NCBI GenBank assembly: GCA_018061225.1
Contig: JAGOUK010000015.1
Coordinates: 1-12,754, forward strand
Direction of reading: 5' to 3'
DNA from: Candidatus Omnitrophota bacterium
GTDB lineage: Bacteria; Omnitrophota; Gorgyraeia; 2-02-FULL-51-18; JAGOUK01
DNA length: 12,754 nt
This document shows, in pieces, positions 1-7,659 of the stretch (within the stretch, counting starts at the first letter, position 1; every line of letters begins with the position of its first letter). The notes beneath the pieces are model-generated. The model searched no databases, was not told where the DNA came from, and saw only the letters and a program-made list of their open reading frames with translations. The position numbers and the translations under genes were made by a program.

Positions 1-126
1 TATCAAACTCTATTTTATGATTGAGAAAGCGCTTCCGGGGAACGTTTCCACGCCCGCCAAAAAGCGGCACCTTTGGACCTTGGAGTGTTCTAAATAACGA
101 GGCGGCGAAAGCTTCTGTGAGGGGGG

Positions 127-1137
127 TTAAATCAGCAGCGCCTGAAAGACGGATGCCAGCGAAAGCAGGATCAAAAACCCGAACACATCGGTAAAAGTCG
201 TCAGAATGATGCTGGAGCATTGGGCCGGGTCCATCCCGGCTTTTTTCATGATGAGCGGGATGACGGCTCCGCAGAACGCCGCGATGATCATATTGCCCAC
301 CATCGCCGTACCCACCACCAGGCCCAGCCAAGCGTTGTGGTTGAAGATCCAGCAGGCGAACCCGGTGACCACCCCGACGGCGATTCCGTTCACCAAACCC
401 GCGGCCACTTCACGTCGCACCACTTTGAGCGCGTCGTGCTTGTCGATCTCGTTGAGCGCCAATCCCCGCATGACCACCGCGAGGGATTGAGCTCCGGTAT
501 TGCCGCCCTGTCCCGCGATGATCGGCAAGTAAGCCGCCAGCACCGTGATCTTGGCGATCATTCCCTCGAACATGCCGATGATCGCCGCCGCCAAAAAAGC
601 CGTCGCGAGATTGATCTGAAGCCAGGGCAGACGTTTGGCGATCTTCATGGCGACCGGGGAGGCGGCTGTTTCCTCGGCCCCGGCGCCGAAAAGCTTCTGG
701 ATATCCTTGGAAGATTCCTCCTGGGCAAAATGGATGATATCGCCGAACTTGAGAGCCCCCAGAAGATGTCCTTCATCGTCCACAATGGGCACCGCCAGGT
801 AGCGCTTTTCGATGGCTTCTTTGGCCACCTCGTCCTTGTTCCTGTTGACGTTGATGGCGTAAATATCCTTTTTCATGATATCGCCGATCAGCGTATCGTC
901 CGCCGCCACCAAAAGATCGCGCATGATCAGAACGCCTTTTAGCCGGAACTCGTCATCGACGGCGTAGGCGTAGAGGAGAGGGACGCCGTTGTTGGACAGG
1001 AACCGGATCATTTCGATCGCTTCCCGGACGGTCTGTGTCTCACGGAAAGAGAGGTAATGGGGATCCATAATGGAGCCCACGGTACCTGGAGAATATCGGG
1101 CGTTGCTTGGGTGGTTGGAAAGTTCCGCTGATTGCAT
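127..1137 (-). CDS. mgtE: MgtE-type magnesium transporter lacking the N-terminal domain
   Basis: Inner-membrane Mg2+ channel/transporter of the MgtE (SLC41-related) family, 336 residues. The order is a CBS-domain pair (about residues 17-140, beginning near GTVGSIMDPHYLSF), a connecting helix, then a five-helix membrane domain (about 170-336). The family signature PIIAGQGGNTGAQS is at 205-218. TTFTDVFGF contains Asp317, at the place of the Mg2+-binding Asp of the pore in characterised MgtE. Usual family length is about 450 residues; the missing part is the N-terminal superhelical MgtE_N domain, which with the CBS pair senses cytosolic Mg2+. The ATG at 1137 is kept because the upstream DNA is AT-rich non-coding spacer and a TATAAT box ends seven bases before it. 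There is no Shine-Dalgarno sequence. The gene is divergent from the large repeat-protein gene. The family call is secure; metal selectivity and gating are inferred. Confidence 0.93.
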   Translation of the reverse strand: MQSAELSNHPSNARYSPGTVGSIMDPHYLSFRETQTVREAIEMIRFLSNNGVPLLYAYAVDDEFRLKGVLIMRDLLVAADDTLIGDIMKKDIYAINVNRNKDEVAKEAIEKRYLAVPIVDDEGHLLGALKFGDIIHFAQEESSKDIQKLFGAGAEETAASPVAMKIAKRLPWLQINLATAFLAAAIIGMFEGMIAKITVLAAYLPIIAGQGGNTGAQSLAVVMRGLALNEIDKHDALKVVRREVAAGLVNGIAVGVVTGFACWIFNHNAWLGLVVGTAMVGNMIIAAFCGAVIPLIMKKAGMDPAQCSSIILTTFTDVFGFLILLSLASVFQALLI

Positions 1138-1144
1138 GGCGAGG

Positions 1145-1150
1145 ATTATA
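1145..1150 (-). promoter_or_regulatory. -10 box of mgtE promoter, probably leaderless
   Basis: Read on the minus strand, a perfect TATAAT is followed by CCTCGCC and then the ATG of mgtE. A start site about seven bases after the hexamer would fall at or next to the A of the ATG, so the mRNA would have almost no 5' leader. No convincing -35 box is present at 16-18 bases spacing. The perfect hexamer in an AT-rich divergent spacer makes a promoter likely; the exact start site is inferred. Confidence 0.65.
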
Positions 1151-1263
1151 ACCCATTTATAAAATATGAGCTATAAACAAATCGCGCTATGGTGTGCCTA
1201 AAGCACCCAATGCCTCATCAGAATCTACTAACAAATCAACTTTATAAAAAAATAACACAAGTA

Positions 1264-1291
1264 TTGAAAGATGTGAATTATCATGTAAACT
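1264..1291 (+). promoter_or_regulatory. Possible sigma70-type promoter of the large repeat-protein gene
   Basis: TTGAAA (1264-1269) and TAAACT (1286-1291) are separated by 16 bases in the AT-rich spacer. They would place transcription start near 1298, about 20 bases before the ATG at 1320. The -10 match is imperfect, and AT-rich DNA gives such matches by chance, so this is tentative. Confidence 0.35.
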
Positions 1292-1319
1292 CAGTATTAG
1301 GTACAGATGGTAAAAATTG

Positions 1320-4300
1320 ATGAACAGTTATAAAAACGAAAACCAATATTGTTGGCTCGCCAAGACCATGAGAGTGGCTGTGGCCATGCTTTTTGTGACA
1401 TTGCCCTATCAAGCCACCTCTCTTGGGACAAAGATCGTGTATGCCGCGGGAGCGGCGGTCTGCGAGAACGACCCCAATCTCGTCCTAGAGGGGGATGAAT
1501 GTGTCGAGTATGCGGTGACGCCAACCGGGGATAAAGTGGTGATCAGCAGGACCAATTTGCCGACCGGCCGGGTGGTGAGCTTTTATCGGGAGCCGGTCAT
1601 TCTCACGCTATCGCTGGAAGCGCCCGACCCCGCGCTTCAAGCGGTCCAAAAAGTCGACAACCTCCAGACCTTGGCTTACCTGACCGACGATGTCTGGATC
1701 AACGCGTCCGATGTGTCGGTTTATCAGTTCGGCGCCGTCCAAAAGTCGGAAGCCGCGGGGGAATATACCGTGGACCTGAAAGGGTCGGACGATTCGGGTT
1801 CCGAGATGCTGTCCGGAAAGATCCATTATTCCGTCAATCCGTCCGGATCGGTCGATCACTACGCGCTCACCTATTCGGGAGGCGAGGATGAGATCGACGG
1901 CCAGGCAAAGGTGTATCTCTTCGACGACGGAGCGGTCAGGCTCGCGGTGATCGACGAAACGAAATCTTCGGCGCGCGTTACGGGCACCAATCAGGTGAAG
2001 ATCGGGTACGATGCGGCCGGAATCATCATCTTTGAAGACAATCGGACGCAGATCAAAGAAATGACCGCCGACGGAGGGACTCTGCAAACGGTCAAAACGG
2101 TTTATTTTAAGAACGGCACCGGCTACGAAAAAACGGAGACCACACGCCGCGACGCCAAGGGCAGGGTGCTCTCGTCAGAAAAGATCAATTCTGAGCTGGG
2201 TCCGGGAGCGGTCGTCCTCAGCACGTCATCGACGGTCGCCGCCTACGCGTATGATCCGGCCACCGGAAAAAAGATCATGGAAATAATGGATACCACCAGG
2301 ACCACCAGCGACGGCTACAGTCACACCAAGCATGTGTATAACACCTATTCACCTCTCGGAACTCCCGACATCCGATCCACCTGGTCCGAACAGGTGTCGG
2401 AGTCTTCGACGGGCAAAAGCGTCATATACAGCTCCTCGTCCCAAAATTATTCAACGAACCGCGCTTCTTTGGCCGATCTCCTCGGCGGTACGGTCACGGT
2501 GAGAGAGGAGCGTTATGATGACTCGGACGAGATGACGTCCAGATCCCAGGTCGTGACGTCCTCCCAGGCCGGTACCGTCACTGATAAACGGACGACTGAA
2601 GAGCTCTTCGATACCGAGGCCGGCAACGCGGTCCATGAAACGGTCGAAGTCTACGCGGCGGGCAAAGTCGCCGCCGTATCGTATCGTGTTGAAACGGAAG
2701 GCCGGAATTGGTCCGGCTCGGCGGTCCTGGATGCCTCCGGGGCCGTAACCGGGGTGACCTATCAGGAGCAGGACGCGGAAGGCGCCCCGATCGGCGAACC
2801 GGTCACGATGGGACCCGACGCGCAAACGGATATAAAGGAGACCATCCTCGAATTGAAGGAAGCGGGGACTTACCGTGAAGACGAAGTCCTTCGCGCGTTG
2901 GGCTTGTTGAACAACGAAGGAAAGGTCGGGCTCCTGACCGCCCTTCGCGCCTATGTTCAGGCGGACCGCAGTCGGACCGGATCGCCGGACCTCAAATGGG
3001 ATCTGAACGGAGACGGCGGTGTCGACAGCGCGGATTTAACGGATCTCAACACGCGGCTGCGCGGATCGGCGGACGCGGGTCCGCATGTTCCGGTGACGAC
3101 GGCATCCGGCGATATCCTGGATCACGGCGACCTTTACGATCAGGCTCTCGCCGACGTCTATTCGTTGACCGGCGAAGCGGGCCGTGTGATGAATCTGGCG
3201 GACCTTCAAATCGAAACCGCCGAAGTCGACGCGGGCGGAAAACTCTCGATCTTGTTGAACACCAATTCTACGACCCCGAATTCCAGCTATCTGCAGCAAA
3301 CCATGGAAGCGCAGTATGATGCCGCCACCGGAGAGCGGACCTCCTGGCGTTACACCCAAAATCATTATGAGTCCTTCGCTCCCGATCCGGTCACGTACAC
3401 GGAGAACGAGCCGTACTCATATGACTATTCGATGTATTCCAGCTACGGTTCCAGAACGAGCATTGTCGACGAGGGCGTCACATCGGACGGAACCTATCAT
3501 AAGTCCGCCACCGAGACCAACGATCCGTACGGCTCCTACGGCTATTACGGGTACGCCTACGGATCTTACGGTCCGACCACGTCGCGGTACGAGTACACGC
3601 TCGAAACGGACGGGGACTTTGTCGAGGAATCCTGGTACGACGCGCCGATGGATTACACTTATTACTATTACTACACCACGCCGGTCAGCACGTACACGCT
3701 GAAAAGCCGACAGACGGATGGGGACGGGACCGTCACCCTGCGCAGTATCAGCTCGAACCAAACCACCAATTATTACGGTTATTACAACTACGGGTACGGA
3801 TATTCATCGCCGTCGTATGATGAAAGGACCGAGACCTTTTTTGCGAACGGGGATTACCATTTGGAAACGACCAGCCGAAGTTATTACGACTACAGCTACG
3901 GCTACGGAACCGAGTCGACCTCCCGGTCCTCGGTCCGGCGCTACAGCAACGGCGACTATTACGAAGAGTCCTGGTACGATTCGCCCGACCCCACGTACGG
4001 CGCCAGCGGACATTCCGTGAACAGCCGGGTCACGTCGGAGGATGGTACTGTTACACTGCGTACCTCCTCCTCCAGCGAGTCCTACAACGGCAGCATGAAC
4101 ACGTCGTCGGAGGAAAGAACAGAGGTCACGAGGCCCGGCGGCTATTATCGGCTCGAAGAACACCGCAGCAGCCAAGCGGACTCTTTTTACGGCAGCACTT
4201 ACGACCGTGTCAAAACCGTCGATCCGGAGACCGATTCCGAATCGGAGACCATCCGCGAAAGCTCCGCCGACTCCACCGGGATCTATTATGCCGGGTACGA

Positions 4301-4793
4301 AAGCAAAAATGATCGTGTCGGTCAGGTCACGACCACCGACTACACCCAGTACGGCTCCATGTACAGCGATTCCTACCGGACCCGCACTTACCAGGATGCC
4401 GGGTCGGGGAAATCGTATACCGCTACGCTGACCCAGCCCGCCTATATGGATTATGGCGGCTTTGCGCCGAGCCCGGCGATCAGCGGATCCGTCACGATCG
4501 GCGGCAAGCAGATCAATTTTCAGAGTTCGGAGGAAAGTCCGGATCAGATCGTGTTCGATTACGAAGGAGGCCGTGTCATGGAATCCGGAGGGGATCTGGA
4601 CGGGCTCTGCTCTTTCCTCGCGACGGCCCGGATCCGCGACATCGCCGGCCTGAACCCCCGTCAGGAACAGCAGCAGACCAATGAGGATCTCGCCATGCTC
4701 GACCAGCAAAGCGCGATGTGGGACATGCAGCAGGACCAGATGAGCGGCAGCGACCCGAACATGACCGACACCGGTTTCAACAGCCCGTACTAG
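1320..4793 (+). CDS. Large secreted Tyr/Ser/Thr-rich repeat protein with a dockerin-like module
   Basis: I do not recognise this 1157-residue protein as a named family. The N-terminus has a charged start and a hydrophobic stretch (VAVAMLFVTL, about residues 20-29) ending near VYAAGAAV, consistent with Sec export; an alternative start is the ATG at 1368. Residues 46-520 are Thr/Ser-rich, with short DxxG-type turns resembling degenerate RHS/YD strands. Residues 561-572 form a canonical dockerin/EF-hand calcium loop, DLNGDGGVDSAD, preceded at about 529-549 by a degenerate first copy (LLNNEGKVG). From about residue 698 to 1037 there are three diverged repeats of about 100-120 residues, rich in Tyr and Gly, with recurring [NDG]G[DTY][YF] and EESWYD motifs. 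The C-terminal tail is rich in Gln, Met and Asp and ends NSPY. No catalytic motif, sortase signal or C-terminal membrane helix is seen. The upstream TTG at 1317 is in frame, but the adjacent ATG is preferred. A cell-surface or extracellular structural or adhesive role is only a guess. Confidence 0.85.
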   Translation: MNSYKNENQYCWLAKTMRVAVAMLFVTLPYQATSLGTKIVYAAGAAVCENDPNLVLEGDECVEYAVTPTGDKVVISRTNLPTGRVVSFYREPVILTLSLEAPDPALQAVQKVDNLQTLAYLTDDVWINASDVSVYQFGAVQKSEAAGEYTVDLKGSDDSGSEMLSGKIHYSVNPSGSVDHYALTYSGGEDEIDGQAKVYLFDDGAVRLAVIDETKSSARVTGTNQVKIGYDAAGIIIFEDNRTQIKEMTADGGTLQTVKTVYFKNGTGYEKTETTRRDAKGRVLSSEKINSELGPGAVVLSTSSTVAAYAYDPATGKKIMEIMDTTRTTSDGYSHTKHVYNTYSPLGTPDIRSTWSEQVSESSTGKSVIYSSSSQNYSTNRASLADLLGGTVTVREERYDDSDEMTSRSQVVTSSQAGTVTDKRTTEELFDTEAGNAVHETVEVYAAGKVAAVSYRVETEGRNWSGSAVLDASGAVTGVTYQEQDAEGAPIGEPVTMGPDAQTDIKETILELKEAGTYREDEVLRALGLLNNEGKVGLLTALRAYVQADRSRTGSPDLKWDLNGDGGVDSADLTDLNTRLRGSADAGPHVPVTTASGDILDHGDLYDQALADVYSLTGEAGRVMNLADLQIETAEVDAGGKLSILLNTNSTTPNSSYLQQTMEAQYDAATGERTSWRYTQNHYESFAPDPVTYTENEPYSYDYSMYSSYGSRTSIVDEGVTSDGTYHKSATETNDPYGSYGYYGYAYGSYGPTTSRYEYTLETDGDFVEESWYDAPMDYTYYYYYTTPVSTYTLKSRQTDGDGTVTLRSISSNQTTNYYGYYNYGYGYSSPSYDERTETFFANGDYHLETTSRSYYDYSYGYGTESTSRSSVRRYSNGDYYEESWYDSPDPTYGASGHSVNSRVTSEDGTVTLRTSSSSESYNGSMNTSSEERTEVTRPGGYYRLEEHRSSQADSFYGSTYDRVKTVDPETDSESETIRESSADSTGIYYAGYESKNDRVGQVTTTDYTQYGSMYSDSYRTRTYQDAGSGKSYTATLTQPAYMDYGGFAPSPAISGSVTIGGKQINFQSSEESPDQIVFDYEGGRVMESGGDLDGLCSFLATARIRDIAGLNPRQEQQQTNEDLAMLDQQSAMWDMQQDQMSGSDPNMTDTGFNSPY
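3411..4430 (+). repeat. Three diverged in-frame repeats in the large secreted protein
   Basis: The coding sequence holds three units starting near 3411, 3768 and 4080. Each starts with a Tyr/Gly- or Tyr/Ser-rich stretch, then a short turn motif (GTYHKS, GDYHLE, GYYRLE), then a second half. EESWYD recurs in units 1 and 2 at 3624 and 3963, and GTVTLR at 3726 and 4044. Anchor-to-anchor distances vary (291 to 360 bases), so the units have gained and lost codons. The third unit's second half is strongly diverged. Copies differ a lot at DNA level, so this is old protein-level duplication, not a recent array. Confidence 0.7.
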
Positions 4794-4833
4794 ACCAGCC
4801 TCGCATCCTTTCCTCCGTCCGTCCGATTGCACT

Positions 4834-4861
4834 TTGAAAAAAACTTAAACGGCTCTATAAT
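4834..4861 (+). promoter_or_regulatory. Sigma70-type promoter of aguB, probably leaderless
   Basis: TTGAAA (4834-4839) and a perfect TATAAT (4856-4861) are separated by 16 bases. The predicted transcription start (about 4867-4869) lies on the GTG at 4867 or just before the ATG at 4870. There is no room for a Shine-Dalgarno site between promoter and start codon. This is the strongest promoter match in the window. Confidence 0.75.
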
Positions 4862-4869
4862 TGCGCGTG

Positions 4870-5763
4870 ATGAAACCCCGCGCCAAACAAAATAAAAAGA
4901 ACGATATTGTCCGCATTGGACTGGTGCAGATGCGCATGGATGCCGACAAAGAGACCAATCTTGCCCGCGCTGCCAAGTTCATCCGTCAGGCCGCAGCCAA
5001 AAAAGCCCAGATCATTTGTTTGCCCGAAATGTTCCAGACTGAGTATTTCTGCCGCACCGAAGATAAGCGGAACTTTGACCTGGCTGACACGATTCCGGGA
5101 TCGGCCACGGATTTTTTGAGCGGTTTAGCCGCGGAGCTTGAGGTCGTCATCGTGGCGCCGCTTTTTGAAAAAAGAGCCCGCGGCCTGTATCACAACACGC
5201 TCGTGGTCATCGATGCCGACGGGAAACTCTTGGGCAGCTACCGTAAGATGCATATTCCGGACGACCCAAATTTTTATGAAAAATATTATTTTGCTCCCGG
5301 GGATCTGGGGTTCAAAACGTTTCAGACCCGCTACGCCAAGATCGGCACGCTGATCTGCTGGGACCAGTGGTATCCCGAAGCCGCGCGTCTCACGGCGCTT
5401 GAGGGCGCCGAAATCCTGTTTTATCCAACCGCCATTGGCTGGCATGAGTCGGAGCCGGCCGAAGCCCGCAAACTTCAGCGCCAATCCTGGCAGACCATTC
5501 AGAACTCACACGCGGTAGCCAATGCCGTGTTCGTAGCCGCCGCCAACCGCACCGGACAAGAAAAAAAGCTCAAGTTCTGGGGGTCCTCGTTTGTAACCGG
5601 CCCTGATTGCTCCTCGATCGCACAAGGTTCCGTTGACCGCGAAGAAGTGCTGATCGCCGACTGCGATCTCGGCCGCATCGAAAAGCAGCGCCGCGAGTGG
5701 CCCTTCTTACGCGACCGCCGCATCGACGCGTACGCCAATATCACCCGCCGTTACGGCAAATAG
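4870..5763 (+). CDS. aguB: N-carbamoylputrescine amidase
   Basis: Cytosolic nitrilase-superfamily hydrolase that converts N-carbamoylputrescine to putrescine, CO2 and ammonia, the second step of the agmatine route. The Glu-Lys-Cys triad is visible: Glu53 in CLPEMFQTEYF, Lys126 in YRKMHIPDDP, and Cys163 in GTLICWDQWYPEAARL. The pieces YEKYYFAPGD and FYPTAIGWH are typical of the AguB/plant NLP1 branch. Length is 297 residues from the ATG at 4870, matching the family's usual 290-300. Starts at TTG 4861 or GTG 4867 are also in frame, but 4861 overlaps the -10 box and so lies upstream of the predicted transcript start; GTG 4867 remains possible. The next gene, 13 bases downstream, is agmatine deiminase, which strongly supports the specific substrate. 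No arginine decarboxylase is in the window. Confidence 0.93.
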   Translation: MKPRAKQNKKNDIVRIGLVQMRMDADKETNLARAAKFIRQAAAKKAQIICLPEMFQTEYFCRTEDKRNFDLADTIPGSATDFLSGLAAELEVVIVAPLFEKRARGLYHNTLVVIDADGKLLGSYRKMHIPDDPNFYEKYYFAPGDLGFKTFQTRYAKIGTLICWDQWYPEAARLTALEGAEILFYPTAIGWHESEPAEARKLQRQSWQTIQNSHAVANAVFVAAANRTGQEKKLKFWGSSFVTGPDCSSIAQGSVDREEVLIADCDLGRIEKQRREWPFLRDRRIDAYANITRRYGK

Positions 5764-5767
5764 AAGG
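5762..5767 (+). promoter_or_regulatory. Shine-Dalgarno site of aguA
   Basis: AGAAGG overlaps the stop codon of aguB and sits nine bases before the ATG of aguA. It fixes the aguA start at 5777 and suggests translation from the same transcript as aguB. Confidence 0.7.
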
Positions 5768-5776
5768 TATTCTTCA

Positions 5777-6820
5777 ATGACCCCCCAATCTCAAGGTTAT
5801 TCCATGCCGGCCGAGTGGGCCCCGCATGAGGCGACCTGGCTGAGCTGGCCCAATAACAAGGACACCTGGACCGAGGAGATCGAAGCGGTCGAAGCGGCAT
5901 TTGCCCGTGAGATTGAATGCCTCGCGGAAGGGGAGATCGTCAAAATTCTGGTGGATTCTGACCAAGAGCAGGAGCGCGTCCGCAGCATTCTGAATCAGAA
6001 GCAGGTGCGATGGGGCAATGTCCGCTTCATCGTCCACCCAACCGTGGACGTTTGGATACGCGATTACGGTCCCAACTTCGTGGTCCGCGGATCCGGGGGC
6101 AAGAAGGAAATTGGCTACAACAAATGGATATTCAATGCCTGGGGCAATAAGTACGCGGATCTAGCGACCGACACCAAGATTTTTGACGACATCGCGTCGC
6201 GTCTGCCAGGCAAGCGCTTTGAGCCCGGAATCGTGCTCGAAGGCGGATCGATCGAGGTGAATGGCGCCGGGGTTTGCCTCACGACGGAACAATGCCTTCT
6301 CAACCAGAACCGCAACCCCAAGCTTAACCGCGGCGCCATCGAGCGCAAGCTCAAGGAACATCTCGGCGTGGTCAAAGTCCTGTGGCTTGCCGAGGGCGTG
6401 GAAGGGGATGATACCGACGGCCATATCGATGATATCGCCCGCTTCACCGACGCCAACACCATTGTCGCGGTGTATGAGGAAGACGAGTCGGACGCCAATC
6501 ACAAAATCCTTCATGACAACTGGGAACGGTTGGAGTCCATGACCGATGCCAAGGATGAGCCCTTCCGGCTGATTAAACTTCCGATGCCCGACCCCGTCAT
6601 CTACGAAGGCAACCGTTTGCCGGCCAGCTACGCAAATTTTCTCATCGCCAACAAGCACGTTCTGGTCCCCATCTTCGGCAGCCGCCATGACCAGGCTGCG
6701 CTCAAAATTCTCAAGCCGCTTTTTCCAAACCGGGAAGTGGTCGGCATTGACTGCCGCGTCATGGTTCGGGGATTCGGCACCCTTCACTGCGCCTCACAGC
6801 AGCAGCCCGCGCTCACGTAA
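5777..6820 (+). CDS. aguA: Agmatine deiminase
   Basis: Hydrolyses agmatine to N-carbamoylputrescine and ammonia; a member of the guanidino-group-modifying (PPAD/arginine deiminase-fold) superfamily, 347 residues, normal length. Diagnostic motifs are in order: PAEWAPHEATWLSWP near the N-terminus, VWIRDYGPNFV, LEGGSIEVNG, DTDGHIDDIARF with the catalytic Asp/His, and a C-terminal GTLHCASQQQP with the catalytic Cys338. The family often has GGGNIHC at the last site; here it is RGFGTLHC, a minor variation that keeps the Cys. Cotranscribed with aguB upstream, so the pair makes putrescine from agmatine. No terminator hairpin with a T-run follows directly; only TTTTT close after the stop without a stem. 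Confidence 0.95.
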   Translation: MTPQSQGYSMPAEWAPHEATWLSWPNNKDTWTEEIEAVEAAFAREIECLAEGEIVKILVDSDQEQERVRSILNQKQVRWGNVRFIVHPTVDVWIRDYGPNFVVRGSGGKKEIGYNKWIFNAWGNKYADLATDTKIFDDIASRLPGKRFEPGIVLEGGSIEVNGAGVCLTTEQCLLNQNRNPKLNRGAIERKLKEHLGVVKVLWLAEGVEGDDTDGHIDDIARFTDANTIVAVYEEDESDANHKILHDNWERLESMTDAKDEPFRLIKLPMPDPVIYEGNRLPASYANFLIANKHVLVPIFGSRHDQAALKILKPLFPNREVVGIDCRVMVRGFGTLHCASQQQPALT

Positions 6821-6840
6821 TTTTTAGTCTCTCCAAACAA

Positions 6841-6855
6841 GTGTCCCAACGACAC
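6841..6855 (+). repeat. Small inverted repeat between aguA and the dsbA-like gene
   Basis: GTGTC-CCAAC-GACAC can form a 5-bp stem with a 5-base loop in the 80-base gap after aguA. No T-run follows, so it is not a standard terminator. It could be an operator half-site pair, a weak 3' stabiliser of the aguBA transcript, or chance. Confidence 0.3.
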
Positions 6856-6894
6856 ACGATCTCTATATCCGTGGTAAAAATCGCGAGGAATTGA

Positions 6895-6900
6895 TATATT
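6895..6900 (+). promoter_or_regulatory. Possible -10 box of the dsbA-like gene
   Basis: TATATT ends directly before ATG 6901 and six bases before the in-frame ATG 6907, so transcription would start near the second ATG. The -35 region is poor. A competing reading is a GAGGA Shine-Dalgarno at 6885-6889 with an 11-base spacer to ATG 6901, which would need a promoter further upstream; a TATATC at 6864-6869 is available but also lacks a good -35. Confidence 0.35.
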
Positions 6901-7659
6901 ATGCATATGAAAATACCAAAGATATTAGTCTCTTTAGCGGTGGTCAGCGTCCTGGTAGGAGGAATTTACGGAGCGCGTTACGCGCGAGGATTGGATGCCA
7001 AAAGCGTTTCTGCGCCGATGTTGGCCGCGCCCCGGGCGATGGGCAACCCTGCCGCTAAGACCCGAGTAGTGGAATTCATCGACTACCAATGCCCTTCCTG
7101 CGCCAAGAGCTCCAAATTTTTACATGAACTTGTGAAGCTGCATCCCCAGGAAATTTATCTCGAGGTGAAGTATTTTCCGCTCAAAGGCCACGCGCATAGT
7201 ATGACGACGGCCAAGCTCGTGGAATGCTCCAGGATGCAGGGTAAGTTTTGGGAAGCGCATCACGCGGTATTTCTGTCGCAGTCGGCATGGCGGGATTTGG
7301 AGGATGCCACACCGGTGCTGAGTCTGGCGGTGCAGGCGGCTGGAGTGGACGTAGCCGCGATCGACCGGTGCGCGCAGGATCCGGCCGTCGAGCAGCGCAT
7401 TCTCGCGGAGCGGGACGAAGCATTGAAGTTGGGTCTCAGATCCACCCCCACCTTTTATATCAACGGAACCATGGTCGTAGGGTTCTTGGGGATGCAGGCA
7501 GAAATGGTCAAAATATTTCCGGACGCGGCGGATATTCCGCTTCCGGCGGATAATGCCTCAACCACCCCGCCATCCGCCCGCGGTCCGCTCTCGGCCGTAA
7601 AAAAAGCAGACGGAAGCATTGAGTTGACCGGCGCTTCCGGTAAGGCGAATGGGTCGTAA
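6901..7659 (+). CDS. Membrane-anchored DsbA-like thiol-disulfide oxidoreductase
   Basis: Thioredoxin-fold protein of the DsbA/thioredoxin_4 type, 252 residues from ATG 6901 (250 from ATG 6907). Residues 4-24 form an uncleaved signal anchor or signal peptide placing the domain outside the cytoplasmic membrane. VVEFIDYQCPSCAKSS carries the active-site pair Cys64-Pro-Ser-Cys67, and STPTFYING carries the cis-Pro (Pro183) that faces it. Between them is the helical insert typical of DsbA, with FWEAHHAVF and LGLRSTPT landmarks. The tail after about residue 210 is Ala/Ser/Pro-rich and probably disordered. It overlaps the next gene, a MauE/DoxX-like membrane protein, by 11 bases, which suggests that protein is its electron partner. 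Whether it oxidises, reduces or isomerises disulfides cannot be told from sequence. Confidence 0.85.
   Translation: MHMKIPKILVSLAVVSVLVGGIYGARYARGLDAKSVSAPMLAAPRAMGNPAAKTRVVEFIDYQCPSCAKSSKFLHELVKLHPQEIYLEVKYFPLKGHAHSMTTAKLVECSRMQGKFWEAHHAVFLSQSAWRDLEDATPVLSLAVQAAGVDVAAIDRCAQDPAVEQRILAERDEALKLGLRSTPTFYINGTMVVGFLGMQAEMVKIFPDAADIPLPADNASTTPPSARGPLSAVKKADGSIELTGASGKANGS

Noticed and set aside
220..942. Plus-strand open frame of 240 codons opposite mgtE
   Set aside because: It is His/Asp/Arg-rich nonsense complementary to MgtE codons, with no ribosome site and no motif.
1138..1319. Small RNA or riboswitch (for example an Mg2+ sensor) in the divergent spacer
   Set aside because: The spacer is AT-rich and shows no long stem with a terminator on either strand. 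On the mgtE side the -10 box leaves essentially no leader to hold a riboswitch.
3411..4430. Recent tandem-repeat or phase-variable DNA array
   Set aside because: The repeat units match only at protein level, spacing differs between anchors, and no short perfect DNA repeat is present, so slippage-driven variation is unlikely.
3804..4832. Long minus-strand open frame (342 codons) opposite the repeat-protein gene
   Set aside because: It is antisense to a well-supported coding region with an export signal and repeat structure. Its translation is rich in Val, Gly, Arg and Ala with no recognisable motif, as expected from the complement of GC-rich codons.
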